Source: Planctomycetota bacterium (GTDB lineage: Bacteria > Planctomycetota > Planctomycetia > Pirellulales > UBA7805). Taken from it: DNA of 64,000 bases. The position numbers and the translations under genes were made by a program. The notes below the pieces were generated by a model. It did no database searches and was not told where the DNA came from. It worked only from the letters and a program-made list of their open reading frames with translations. The stretch is taken from positions 29,191-93,190 of the forward strand of contig QQVP01000022.1 in assembly GCA_003389215.1 (NCBI GenBank), read 5' to 3'. Positions 18,087 to 27,845 of the stretch are shown here, piece after piece (the first letter of the stretch is position 1; each line of letters begins with the position of its first letter).

Positions 18087-19300
18087 AGGACCTTGACCTC
18101 CGGAACATAGACGATCCACTTGCCGCCCTGCTCTCGAAAGGCGGTTTCCTTCGCCAGGATTTCGTCTCCGTGGTTCCAGGCGAACAACAAAGCATAGTCG
18201 GGATAGTCCGCGACGAATTCCTCGTAAGGACGAACGGGCAGGTGGACGCCGGGCGTAAACATCCCCTGTTTCGCAGGCGTCGTATCGCTGACGAACTCAA
18301 CCATTTCGGGCGTGATGCCACAGTAGTTCGTTACCGTCGTGCTCTTCGACGTCGCCCCGTAGCCGACAACACGAGCCCCCTCTTCCACAACGCCCGCGAG
18401 AAGCGCGTGCAGGGCGTCTCGCGACTGCTCGACCTGGGCACGAAAGGCCTCAAAAGTCTCGACACGGGCGAGTCCACGTTCTTGCTCCTCGCCCAGTCGC
18501 CGCGGGACCCGGTCGTCGACCGTCCGCTCTGCTTGGGCCGCGAAGGTGTACCGCATCGAGCCTCCGTGGACGGGTTGCGGCTCGGCATCGACCAGCTCGA
18601 AACCATGACGGCCAAGCAGCTGCTGCACCGAAGAGAGCGAAAAGTAGAAGAAGTGCTCGTCATAGATTTGATCGTAGGATGTCCGTTCGACAATATCGCC
18701 AAGATACGGGTCCTCGAAGATCATCACTCCGCCCGGCTTGAGCAGAATCCGCACGGCCTCCAACACGCCGTGAAGATCCGGGATGTGGCACATCACGTTC
18801 GTCGCCAGGACGACGTCGGCCTGTCCATGTTCCGCAACGACATTATCTGCCACCGAGGCATCAAAGAACTCGCAGAGCGTGTTGATGCCGTCCGCGCGGG
18901 CAACCTCGCCCACGTTCGCCGAAGGTTCGACACCCAGATGCCGAACGCCAGCGTGGGCGAAGTGACGCAAGAGGATCCCGTCATTACTGCCGATCTCGAC
19001 GACCAACGGATCTTCGTCGACGAGGTAGCGTGATTTGACGTCGGCGGCAAACTGCTCGAAGTGCGCGGCCATGCGCGTCGAAATCGAGGAGAAGTAGGCG
19101 TAGTTGTCGTGAAAGAGTTGCTCCGGATCGACCCGCTCGGTGAGCTGCACCATCCCGCACGCTTCACAGACTCCCACCTTTAGCTCGAAGAAGTACTCCG
19201 AAGCAAACTGCTTCGGGTGCAGAAACCCGTTTGCGATCGGCATCTTGCCGAAGGATATGAACGGCTCGATCGCCGCATCGCAGAGCAGGCACTTCGCCAT
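18083..19300 (-). CDS. Sugar C-methyltransferase (zinc-binding N-domain, SAM-dependent)
   Basis: This 405-residue protein has the three-part layout of dTDP-sugar C-methyltransferases such as the TylCIII/NovU type. An N-terminal zinc-binding module has CLLCD plus VGVCEACGMVQL, followed by a class I SAM domain (VVEIGSNDGILLRHFAHAG). The C-terminal domain has VVGYGATSKSTTVTNYCGI. It probably methylates a keto-sugar nucleotide at a ring carbon next to the ketone. ATG 19300 is the start; a longer frame would begin inside repeat copy D and is not credible. It is the first gene of the operon running to 13509, so the operon promoter should lie between 19301 and the tRNA. Confidence 0.88.
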   Translation of the reverse strand: MAKCLLCDAAIEPFISFGKMPIANGFLHPKQFASEYFFELKVGVCEACGMVQLTERVDPEQLFHDNYAYFSSISTRMAAHFEQFAADVKSRYLVDEDPLVVEIGSNDGILLRHFAHAGVRHLGVEPSANVGEVARADGINTLCEFFDASVADNVVAEHGQADVVLATNVMCHIPDLHGVLEAVRILLKPGGVMIFEDPYLGDIVERTSYDQIYDEHFFYFSLSSVQQLLGRHGFELVDAEPQPVHGGSMRYTFAAQAERTVDDRVPRRLGEEQERGLARVETFEAFRAQVEQSRDALHALLAGVVEEGARVVGYGATSKSTTVTNYCGITPEMVEFVSDTTPAKQGMFTPGVHLPVRPYEEFVADYPDYALLFAWNHGDEILAKETAFREQGGKWIVYVPEVKVL

Positions 19301-19354
19301 GACCGGGCACCTAAGCGGGGACAGCGATTTGAAGCAAGCGGGACGCGCGTCGAC

Positions 19355-19458
19355 GATTGAGCCCTGCGCAGCCAATGAACCAGGCCGACCAGCGGGAGGC
19401 CGGCATTCCTGCTATCACCGCCGCGGCGAAGGGCTCATTGACAACGCAGCCATCAATA
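19355..19458 (+). repeat. 104-bp interspersed repeat, copy D
   Basis: The left end is GATTGA (one base off TATTGA) and the right end is TCAATA. It lies 54 bp upstream of the methyltransferase start, within the 436-bp gap between that gene and tRNA-Leu. The rest of the gap (19459-19736) shows no gene or clear promoter motif to me. Confidence 0.85.
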
Positions 19459-19736
19459 AAACGACCTCTCGAGCGACCCAGCGAGTGCGCGAAAACGGAC
19501 CAGCTCAGCGACGATTGTCCGTCCCACCCATGGTAACCTGGCAACGCTTCGCCACTGCCGGGAACTTCTCCCCGTCGGAGGACGGCCGCACGATGACTCG
19601 CATGACGCGACGCTCCCTCCGGGGGCGTGCGCTCGTTGCGTCGAACCAGGAAGACGGGCCGCGGCTGGCAAGCATTGCGCGAGCGACACCGAGAGACAGC
19701 GACTCTTCGCCGAGAAACCTCGGAGCTCATGAGAAA

Positions 19737-19821
<85 letters not shown>

Positions 19822-20061
19822 AAGTTCGCGTGGCACACGCTCCTCATCGTCTTCGAAGCCTCCGACCAACCCTTGGAGGCACCTCGCGAGCGCGTAAGCA
19901 GTTCAGTGTACGTCCGGTTCCCAACTCGTCAATGCCCTCATGGGGCGCGGGCCCTCGCGTCACGCGGACCAACCGCGAGCCTGTCGTGCTTGGCATGCTC
20001 CCCAGGCGGCCATCGCCGCCGGATGTCGCGCCAAGCCGCCCGTCGCCACTGCGCAGTGCCG

Positions 20062-20922
20062 CTACTGCCGCGACCTGCCCGCCAGGATCAATCGGTGGTA
20101 TGCGAGCTCAAGCGCCACCCGACCTGCGATGATTTCGGCAAGATTGCACTCCGTCATCGTGAAGGAACGCGGTTCCCTGGCGTAGAACCACAGCGTGCCG
20201 AGAATCGACGTGTCTGTCGCCACCGGAACGCAAAGGGCAGCCCCACACGGCTCAGGAACACGCCACAGCCCGTGCAGGGCGTCGTCCTCCAGTACGACCG
20301 CGTGCCCGGTAAGGGCCTCCAAGTCTCCCAGTGCGCCCTCGAGTGGCCGAGGTGGCTCCAGCAAGCGCGCATCGGGCAGGCCTACCGCCGCCACCAGATT
20401 CAGCTCCGTCGTCTCTTCGTCCAGAACGTAGGCGGCACAAGCGTGGCACTTCAAGCTGTCGGCGGCCCCGCCCAAGACAGCTCTCAACCGCCGATCCACG
20501 TCCTCAATACGGCCTCGCGCTGGCTCTGGCACCGCGAGGGCGGCCCGTTCAGCCTCGCGCTGCCGAAGCGTGTCGTAGACCTCCAGCTGCGCCGTGATCA
20601 ACTCCGCCAGTCGCTCCAGGAACTCCGGCACGTCCTTGCGACCCGCTGCTGAGTTGCCGGCACGCAACGTCTCGAAGGTCAGGGTTCCGAACGTACCGCC
20701 GGCCTGGGTAACCAGGGGAACGACCCAACCTCGTTCGGCTTGGTCGGAGGCAGCTTCGCCATTGTCCGCGGGAGTGAACGTCAACGGTTGCCCTAGCGCA
20801 GCGCTGAGACTCGCACAAAGGCGCTCGATGCGACCGAGTGTCTCGGCGTCGAGGCTTCTTCGGAAAACCTCTGCCGCCGGTTCGCGGTAGATCTTCAGTT
20901 GTTCCGCGGGCAAGGATTTCAC
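20062..20922 (-). CDS. GAF-domain protein
   Basis: This is about 286 residues from a GTG at 20922 (VKSLPAEQLKIYREPAAEVF). The frame stays open to 21162, but that upstream part looks non-coding, so the start is uncertain. Residues ~155-280 resemble a GAF sensory domain: CHACAAYVLDEETTELNLVA, then CGAALCVPVATDTSILGTLW, then FTMTECNLAEIIAGRVALEL. The N-terminal ~130 residues may be a second, more degenerate GAF-like unit (WVVPLVTQAGGTFGTLTFET), followed by a helix. No output domain (kinase, GGDEF, HTH) is attached, so it would sense a ligand or redox state and act through a partner not seen here. Confidence 0.6.
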   Translation of the reverse strand: MKSLPAEQLKIYREPAAEVFRRSLDAETLGRIERLCASLSAALGQPLTFTPADNGEAASDQAERGWVVPLVTQAGGTFGTLTFETLRAGNSAAGRKDVPEFLERLAELITAQLEVYDTLRQREAERAALAVPEPARGRIEDVDRRLRAVLGGAADSLKCHACAAYVLDEETTELNLVAAVGLPDARLLEPPRPLEGALGDLEALTGHAVVLEDDALHGLWRVPEPCGAALCVPVATDTSILGTLWFYAREPRSFTMTECNLAEIIAGRVALELAYHRLILAGRSRQ

Positions 20923-21272
20923 GGCGGCGAATAGAAGCGGAGAGCGGGCTGCTGGAGCCGTCCGTGAACGCGTGACGATCGACCGATCGATTGCTCGGCG
21001 CGGAGCACATCGCCGTGGCTGGCCGGCCACCTGCGTGCAACCGTCACCACGTACCTTGTCGATCCAGTGATGCATCGACAAGGCGACGGCGCCATCTTGA
21101 GATGCGCCGGCACATTTCCTCGCTGCGTGACCCAAAGCGCATGTCGAGTTCGTCACAATCACTCCGACCCGCGCGACAGCCTGGACGACGCCGATGCGGA
21201 CTTACGGGCGGAGATCGGCGGTGCTGCCGCAACTCTTTTCGCGTCACGCGCTCGACCGCAGGCGGTGCCCTA
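20923..21272 (-). other. Gap between the TPR gene and the GAF gene
   Basis: About 350 bp lie between the stop of the TPR gene and the preferred GAF start. I see no RNA gene, repeat or convincing terminator. Part of it may belong to a longer GAF-protein N-terminus. Confidence 0.4.
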
Positions 21273-24200
21273 CTACGGACGCAGCCACTTTTCGAGCTCT
21301 TCGATCAGGCTCGGCTTCAGCGGCTTGATCTTGCCGGAGGAGAACCTGCGCTCGTGGGCGGTCTCATACGCCGCGTCGGCCTTCTGGCGATCGCCGGCAC
21401 ACTTGTAGGCCAAGGCAAGATGAAAATAGGTCTGCGCCGGCGCCTCTTCCTGGCTGCGCAGGTTTCCACGAAATCTCGGGCGATTGGCATCCATCGAAAC
21501 CGCTTCCTCGAGACTTGCCACCGCTTCACTGCACTCACCGCGGGCCAGATGCACGACGCCCTTGGTGTCGAGGATCCCTATCTGCGGGCCAATCAACTCG
21601 ACCGCGCGATTGACCAAGTCCAGAGCTTCGTCAAGATTCTCTTCCGTCGCGGCAAGGACGAAGGCCAGGTTGTTGGCCGCCTGAGCCTCTTCAATCTTCG
21701 TCAGATCGTCTTCCCTGAGCAGCTGGCGAAAGATCTCGGCGGCGCGCGGCGCATCGTCGGTCTGAATGGCAAAGTCCCCCTCGAGAAACCGGAACGCCAC
21801 CGACTTGCTCACGGCCGAATTGCCGGCAGCCCGATACCATTGGCCAACGCGCTTTCGCATGGCCCGAACTTCCGTTCGGCTCGCGTCGACACCGGGATTC
21901 TGAATCACCAGGTTTCCAATGCGGACCGCGGCCTCGACATTTCCTGCCTTGGCGTAGGACTCGGCGATCGAGAGGGCTTCGTCGGAGCTGCGACTGCGGG
22001 CCAGATACTTGGCCAATTCAATCCGTCCCCGCGGATGCTCCGCCGCCAGGCGGCGAAACGTCTCATTCGCATGATTGTCGAGGCCTTGCTCGTCAAAGAG
22101 CCGAGCCGCCATCACCACCTGATCGAACGTCTCATCGGTGATTTCGCCACCGGGAAGCAACCGGGAAATCGCCGAGATGGCGTCGTCTCTGCCCTCGTCG
22201 TCGTAGGCCATGTGCCAGGTGGCAATGAGCCGAATCGAGCGAGGTTCGTTCGGCTCGAGTCGCTCGAGGTGTCGCATGTAGTTCTTGGCCTGATCGAAGT
22301 CACGACGATCCAACAGCATCATCCCGTGCTGCGCCAAGCGGCTGGCTTCCTGACTCCGCGATCTCTCGCTGCGTTCCTTGTCGAGCATCATCTCCATGGC
22401 TGCCATACACCGATTCCAGCGCTCGTCGGCAGAGATGGTCGCGTCGCGATACTGCAGGCCCGCCATCAGCAGCACGGCGTCGACCGTTAACTTGTGCGGA
22501 CTCTTCTCGGCCAACTCGACCAGCAGGTCAAGTGCTTCGCGTTTGAAACGGGGTTCCGACCGCGTCGACAGAATCTGGGCGTGTAGGATGTAATCCTGAG
22601 CGCTGTCAGGTTTCTTGCTCCGATTCCAGGAAACGTGCTCAATCGCCTCGTGAAAATCGGCAAGATCGCCGGAGTTCACGAGCACCGTTGCCAATTGGCG
22701 TCGCGCCCACATCATCATTTCCAACGCGTACGAATTCTGCTCGCCCGGATAGTGGACGATCGACTCCAACAGCTCTTTGCCGTTTCGAGTCTGGTTGAGC
22801 CGCAAGTAGTGGATCGCCAATCCCCGCATCGCCGCCAGGTTTGTCGGCTGCGTGTTCAAAATAGACGTCAGGTAATGTTCCGCTTGCGCAATGTCCTCCA
22901 AACGCAAATACCCTTCCGCGAGGACCGATCGGGCGATGTCGTCGGGCAGATTGGCCTCGGCCTCGCGAAGAACCCGTTCCGCGCCGCGGGGGTCCTTCTT
23001 CGAGGTCAGGAAGAACTCGAACAGCTGCAACCAAGGATCGGCGAGTGCCGGTTCCATCGCAGCGGCAAGGCGATAGTTGGCCTCGGCCTTCTCGTGTAGC
23101 CTGCGCGTCACGGTCGGATTGTCGAAGCGGGTGGCCGCCTGATCGTACATCTCTCCCTTTTCGACGAACGCGAGCCAGCTGGCCGACTCGGCCGGCGTGT
23201 ATTTGTCGATCGTGTCGATCGCCTGGTAGGCGTCGTCTGCCAAGGAGGCCGCCAGGATCGCCCCGATTCGCTCCCGATCGGGAAAGTCGGAACGCACGCT
23301 CCGGAAGAGGACGTTGGCTTGTCGGAAATCTCCCTGCCGGATGTAGAGATCCATCAGATGAGACGCCAGCGAGGCATCTCGAGAACCCAGCGAACGAGCC
23401 ATCGCATAGTCGCTCGTGGCCCCCGCAAGATCTCCCTGCATTTCCCGCACGTGCCCGCGAAGGTGGTGCAGCATGTGCCAGCTGGGGCGAATTTCGAGCG
23501 CCTCGTCGACCAGGCGGCGGGCCTCCTTCAGGCGAGCCGCGCGCTGCTCATTCGCTTCGTCCGTATCCGCCTCGCTCGCGGTCGTCAAAAGGTACTGGCT
23601 GCGCGCGTACTTCCAAACCGGATCGTCGCGGCCCAAGGTGCTCTCGATCGACTGCAGCGACGCCAACATGGCTTGTTCGTCGCCCTTCTGCATCGCCAAG
23701 TCAAACAGCTGACGCAACGTCGAGGTGTCGTCCGGGGTCAAAGCGCGGGCCAACTTCCAGCAACGATCGGCCTCCGAAGTTCCAGCCCCGCCCGCATACG
23801 CGTACGACGAGCCCAGGTGCAACCAGACCATCGCGCGTTCTTCCTCTTCCAGATTCTCGACACGCTGCTCGAGCTGCTTGAGAAAGTCGAGCTTCTCCCG
23901 CCGGCTGCGGTCGGGGTCGCGAACCATGATGCGGGACGATTCAATGATGTTCTTGCCCGTATCGCCCCGGCGAGTTCGCAACTCTTCGAGTTCGGCCAGC
24001 GCCGGCGCCCTGCCTTCGCGATTCAGAATCGAGCCGACGTAGTTGTAGTAATTGTGCCGCCAGACGCGGAGCGCCAACTTCTGCTCGCTCTCCGGCAACG
24101 TGTCGATGTGCTCGTCGTACAGTTCCAAGGACTTCTTGACGAGCGCCTTGGCTTCCTCGTGCCGGGCGTCCTCGTCTCCTTCGCCGCCGAGGATCAACGA

Positions 24201-25919
24201 GGTCTTCCGGCCCACCACCTGCCAGAAACCCCGTTCCTTGATCCAATCCTCGGGACCTCCGACGATTTCCTCATCCTCGACTTGACCTTCCACGGGCGCG
24301 AGCGGAGCCGTGTCCGCCTCCATTCGCGCGCGGGCCAGAGTCGCCTCCGCGCTGGCCAAGACGTCACGCACCCTGGGCGAGACTCGTGCCGGACCACCGC
24401 GACGATCGATCTGGCTTCGCAGGTAGATAACCGCATCCCGTGGGCGGCGCAGGTTCAGCAAGGCACGCGAGTGACCCAACAGGATCTCGTCGGTAATCTC
24501 AAAGTCCGGATCGGACTGCAACGCCTGGTAGAGCTCCAGCATCCGATCCCATTGCCGCGTCTCTCCGTAGCAAGTGGCCAGGTTACGATCGATCGTCTGT
24601 TCCAGCTCGGTCCGATTGGCCACCTTCGGTCGCGCTTCTTGCAGGCTCCGAATCGCCGCCGACCACTCTTCTTTCGCGATCGGCACAAGGGCCTCCGAAA
24701 CGAGAATCGTCCCCTCGTCGACCTCGCTCTCGCGCATGGAACGAATGACCTGCTGCATGCCCTCGGGATCGCGGTCGATGAGATGATAGTGCATCTTGCG
24801 CCAGAGAAGATCGACATTGCCCGGACTCGCTTCGAGTCCTTGCACGATGACTTGCAACGCGTCCTTGGCGTTGTTCGTCCGCAAGGTCAAATGCGCCAGA
24901 GCCAGGTATGCGTTGATCGAGTTCGGATGCTCCGCAATCACGCGCAGAAGTTCGGACTTCGCCTCCTCGAGTTCCCCGTCGTTCGAGAGGATCTCCGCCA
25001 GCACCAGACGCGGCTTGTCGCTCCGCTCCTCCGCGGGGAGTTCGGCGTCGAGGGCAACCGCCTTGGCGACTTCCTTGCGGGCCTCCTTCCGCAGGTCTTC
25101 GCGGATGCTGGGAGGAGCCTCACGCATCTCGTATTCCTGCCGATACAACCCTCGCAGCAACCAAGCTTCGGAGGCCGTCTTCTTGTCCTTGAGCACCCCG
25201 TTCATGCCGATCATGCCGTCGATCACGCGCCCGGCCATCTGGGGATCGCCGGCGATGTGCCAATAGTATTGAGCCAGCAACGAATAGGCCTCGATATTGC
25301 GCACGTCGAGCGCGATCGACTCGTCAAATTCCGCTTGCTTGCCTTCCTGTTCACGCACTTCACGTGTCGGCACCACGAAGCCCAGCAACTTCTTTAAGTA
25401 TGCGTCGGCACGCTCGTCGGTGGCCGTCAGCTTGAGGCCGATCGAACACATCGCCGCGTGAAACACGAGTTCGGGATCGTCCGGCGTCAGCTTCAGGTGC
25501 TCTTCGATCAAACGATAGGCCTCGTTCAGCCGGCCCGTATGAACGAGCACGTCGATCAACTTTCGTTCCAGCGCGTGACGCGCCTCCGAGCCCTTCTTGG
25601 ACTCGCGGGCCGCCGTCTCCAGCAGCCGCTTGGCAAGATTGAAATCCTTCGGCGTGCTGCCGTCCTCGAGCACGATATCCGCGGCCAGGAATGCGGCCTT
25701 GGTCTCGCGCTCCGTATCGTCCGGGTTCTTCTTCAGGAACTTCAGCAATTCGTCGAGCGCCAGACGATCGTCCCCCTGCTCTTCCGCAGCGGTCGACTGC
25801 CGCAGCCAATATTTCTCCGTTTGCGCGACTTGACTGTCGTGCCGATAGACGACGCCGACCGCGATCAGAATCGAGGGAACCAAGAGCAGGATCAGGAACT
25901 TGATATTGAGTCTTTTCAT
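21273..25919 (-). CDS. Very large membrane-anchored TPR protein (1548 residues)
   Basis: The N-terminus MKRLNIKFLILLLVPSILIA is a single membrane anchor or uncleaved signal. The rest is almost entirely alpha-helical TPR repeats from residue ~40 to ~1520, in three or four blocks split by charged linkers (for example ~500-560, with VEGQVEDEEIVGGPEDW). Typical units are QGDDRLALDELLKFLKKNPD and HYLRLNQTRNGKELLESIV. No enzymatic domain is visible, so it is probably an envelope scaffold, with the repeat array outside the cytoplasm. Planctomycetes carry many such proteins. It is monocistronic, with a 1.1-kb gap upstream. Confidence 0.85.
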   Translation of the reverse strand: MKRLNIKFLILLLVPSILIAVGVVYRHDSQVAQTEKYWLRQSTAAEEQGDDRLALDELLKFLKKNPDDTERETKAAFLAADIVLEDGSTPKDFNLAKRLLETAARESKKGSEARHALERKLIDVLVHTGRLNEAYRLIEEHLKLTPDDPELVFHAAMCSIGLKLTATDERADAYLKKLLGFVVPTREVREQEGKQAEFDESIALDVRNIEAYSLLAQYYWHIAGDPQMAGRVIDGMIGMNGVLKDKKTASEAWLLRGLYRQEYEMREAPPSIREDLRKEARKEVAKAVALDAELPAEERSDKPRLVLAEILSNDGELEEAKSELLRVIAEHPNSINAYLALAHLTLRTNNAKDALQVIVQGLEASPGNVDLLWRKMHYHLIDRDPEGMQQVIRSMRESEVDEGTILVSEALVPIAKEEWSAAIRSLQEARPKVANRTELEQTIDRNLATCYGETRQWDRMLELYQALQSDPDFEITDEILLGHSRALLNLRRPRDAVIYLRSQIDRRGGPARVSPRVRDVLASAEATLARARMEADTAPLAPVEGQVEDEEIVGGPEDWIKERGFWQVVGRKTSLILGGEGDEDARHEEAKALVKKSLELYDEHIDTLPESEQKLALRVWRHNYYNYVGSILNREGRAPALAELEELRTRRGDTGKNIIESSRIMVRDPDRSRREKLDFLKQLEQRVENLEEEERAMVWLHLGSSYAYAGGAGTSEADRCWKLARALTPDDTSTLRQLFDLAMQKGDEQAMLASLQSIESTLGRDDPVWKYARSQYLLTTASEADTDEANEQRAARLKEARRLVDEALEIRPSWHMLHHLRGHVREMQGDLAGATSDYAMARSLGSRDASLASHLMDLYIRQGDFRQANVLFRSVRSDFPDRERIGAILAASLADDAYQAIDTIDKYTPAESASWLAFVEKGEMYDQAATRFDNPTVTRRLHEKAEANYRLAAAMEPALADPWLQLFEFFLTSKKDPRGAERVLREAEANLPDDIARSVLAEGYLRLEDIAQAEHYLTSILNTQPTNLAAMRGLAIHYLRLNQTRNGKELLESIVHYPGEQNSYALEMMMWARRQLATVLVNSGDLADFHEAIEHVSWNRSKKPDSAQDYILHAQILSTRSEPRFKREALDLLVELAEKSPHKLTVDAVLLMAGLQYRDATISADERWNRCMAAMEMMLDKERSERSRSQEASRLAQHGMMLLDRRDFDQAKNYMRHLERLEPNEPRSIRLIATWHMAYDDEGRDDAISAISRLLPGGEITDETFDQVVMAARLFDEQGLDNHANETFRRLAAEHPRGRIELAKYLARSRSSDEALSIAESYAKAGNVEAAVRIGNLVIQNPGVDASRTEVRAMRKRVGQWYRAAGNSAVSKSVAFRFLEGDFAIQTDDAPRAAEIFRQLLREDDLTKIEEAQAANNLAFVLAATEENLDEALDLVNRAVELIGPQIGILDTKGVVHLARGECSEAVASLEEAVSMDANRPRFRGNLRSQEEAPAQTYFHLALAYKCAGDRQKADAAYETAHERRFSSGKIKPLKPSLIEELEKWLRP

Positions 25920-27017
25920 CCGCTTCTGAATTTCGCGCTAAAACCAAGAATGGGAGCGAGGTGGCCTGGCCCAACGGGCCCACGACGGTTCGCACATGGC
26001 CGCAACTGCGCGCCGGCAGCGCCGGACGAATGGGGCGCGGCGGGGGCCATCCGCCGGCACGTCGCGCATTCGGTACCCCGCTTGCCGCCAAGCCTCTCGA
26101 GAATGCGTCAAACAGCTGGCCATTAAAGTACTTATGAATTCATCCTAGCCGATGCTTCCGGACTGTCAATGAAACGAAGCCCGCCCGCCGCGGCTCCCCT
26201 TACGACGTCTGTTTGGCCAATTCCGCAGGGGAGGTTTTTGTCGCGAAATCCCGAAATTCGAGGTCACCGCACAAAAACTGCAACTCGCGGCCGCAGCGGA
26301 GGTTACGACGTCTGCACCGGGGCAGCATCGCGTCAATAAGCCCTTTTGTGTCAATAGGTTACAAAACTTACCCGGGGTACCGACCCGAGGGCCAAAAAAC
26401 CCCGCGGTCGCGACCACGTCGAACACCTGCGACGAGCCGGTTGCACCGCTCTTGCGGCTTGAACGACACCGCCGGCGACGTATCCGCGTCCGCAGCCCGC
26501 CCGTCGTCAGCGTCTCGGTTAGGTCTCCATCATCAGGCTACCAAGTCGGTGCCTACAAGCAACTTGGAAATCGACCACCGGAAGACCGAAGACTGGGAGA
26601 TGGCCACTGAGAGATCGCCATTGGGCCGCCAAGCCCTCGGCCGTCGCCGCGATTTGCGACCCGCCGACCGACGCGTCCACTCCCGATCTCTCCTACGCCT
26701 ACCTTCGCCCCGCGACGGCCGATCTTGTGGTCTCGGCCGCCTGGCCAAACCAGACACCCCACCATGCCCCGGCCCCATGGGACAGGCAAGTCGCTGCAAT
26801 AGTTCGACAAGCGGGCGGCGAATCACGGATGATGATGCCAACCGGGCGGCACCGGGAATGGGCGTCCGGGCGGGCTCCGTCGCGCTCTCTTCTTGAGAAT
26901 TCGCCGTTCTTTTCGCCAGACGCCTAAGATAGGCCCCGCCCGCTCGTCAATCCAACAGACAAAGCAGCGCCGGGCGGACAGCCGCCTGGCAGCCGACAAC
27001 GCGAAGTCACCAACGCG
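25920..27017. other. 1.1-kb intergenic region between divergent genes
   Basis: This region separates the TPR gene (minus) from the ECF sigma gene (plus). The 12-mer TTACGACGTCTG, which contains the palindrome GACGTC, occurs at 26200-26211 and 26303-26314, 103 bp apart. GTCAATA occurs twice near 26325-26355. Open frames here have biased, unprotein-like composition and no ribosome-binding site, so I do not call a gene. It should contain promoters for both flanking genes. Confidence 0.5.
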
Positions 27018-27542
27018 ATGGTCGAAACGAGGGACACCGATCCGAGTCGACTGGTGCGTGACGCGGTCCGGCGACACGAAAGCTCGCTGCTGCGCTATGC
27101 GGCGCGAATCACCGGCGACCTGGAGCGTGCCCGCGACGTCGTGCAGGACACGTTTCTCAAACTCTGCCGGGAAGACCTGGCCCAACTCGATGGACACCTG
27201 ACCCAGTGGCTCTACACGGTCTGTCGTCGGGGGGCGATTGACGTCTGTCGCAAGGAGCAGCGGATGAGCACGATCAGTCAAGAGCAAGCGGCCGGCGTCG
27301 CCAGTCGCGAGGCAAGCCAGGCCGAGGCGGCCGAGAACCGCGACACGGCCGCACGGGTGGCCGTCATTCTGGCCGAGCTGAGCGAGAACCAACAGGAAGT
27401 GATCCGGCTCAAGTTTCAGCACGGGCTGAGCTATCGCGAAATCAGCGCGGTCACCGAGCTGTCGGTTTCGAACGTCGGCTACCTGATCCACACCGCCTTG
27501 GGCAAAGTTCGCCAGCGGCTGCGGGTAGAGCCGCAGCCCTAG
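27018..27542 (+). CDS. ECF-type RNA polymerase sigma factor
   Basis: This 174-residue protein has sigma-70 region 2 at ~18-85 (LLRYAARITGDLERARDVVQ, DTFLKLCRE, WLYTVCRRGAIDVCRKEQR) and region 4 at ~115-168 (LSENQQEVIRLKFQHGLSY, REISAVTELSVSNVGYLIH, TALGKVRQRL). There is no region 1.1 or 3, as expected for the ECF group. It would direct RNA polymerase to a small regulon, controlled by the large anti-sigma-like membrane protein encoded 303 bp downstream. A plausible target is its own operon, but I could not find a matching promoter pair. Confidence 0.92.
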   Translation: MVETRDTDPSRLVRDAVRRHESSLLRYAARITGDLERARDVVQDTFLKLCREDLAQLDGHLTQWLYTVCRRGAIDVCRKEQRMSTISQEQAAGVASREASQAEAAENRDTAARVAVILAELSENQQEVIRLKFQHGLSYREISAVTELSVSNVGYLIHTALGKVRQRLRVEPQP

Positions 27543-27546
27543 ATTG

Positions 27547-27608
27547 CGGGAGGGCGAGGCCGCCGAGCCTCAGAAGCAAACCACACGGGAGGGCGAGGCC
27601 GCCGAGCC
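27547..27608 (+). repeat. Two direct copies of a 23-bp GC-rich unit
   Basis: The units lie at 27547-27569 and 27586-27608, each beginning CGGGAGGGCGAGGCCGCC. A degenerate third copy lies near 27720-27747. From memory, related intergenic units are common in planctomycete genomes, but I cannot verify this here. They fill most of the 303-bp sigma/VIT-VWA gap together with the hairpin at 27782. Confidence 0.6.
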
Positions 27609-27781
27609 GCCAGCTCTGAGACGAATGGGTCAGGTTCAAGTTTTCGGTGAGCGCGATTTGCAGAAGGAAGGATTGATTGGCCGAAAATTGGACCCGACCC
27701 CGGGATGGCCTCCCGGGGCAAGGGCGAGGCCGAGCGCCGAGCCGCAGAACAACAACGCGGAACAACGAACCCGGAACCGGC

Positions 27782-27804
27782 ATGCCCACGACGAGCGTGG
27801 GCAT
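27782..27804 (+). promoter_or_regulatory. Perfect 9-bp hairpin before the VIT/VWA gene
   Basis: Arms ATGCCCACG and CGTGGGCAT are perfectly complementary around the 5-nt loop ACGAG. The hairpin ends 41 nt before the ATG of the VIT/VWA gene and is not followed by a T-run, so it is not a classical terminator. It could stabilise the mRNA or tune expression, or be a dispersed repeat. Confidence 0.5.
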
Positions 27805-27845
27805 CCCACGAGAAGACAAACGGCTAACACGTAAGGAGGTTCTCG

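Noticed and set aside
23319..25397. Long plus-strand open frame of ~692 codons
   Set aside because: It is antisense to the 1548-residue TPR gene and shows no domain or start signal.
26213..26896. Plus-strand open frame of ~227 codons in the 1.1-kb gap
   Set aside because: It has no ribosome-binding site, no hydrophobic core pattern and strongly biased R/S/P composition, and overlapping frames are equally open.
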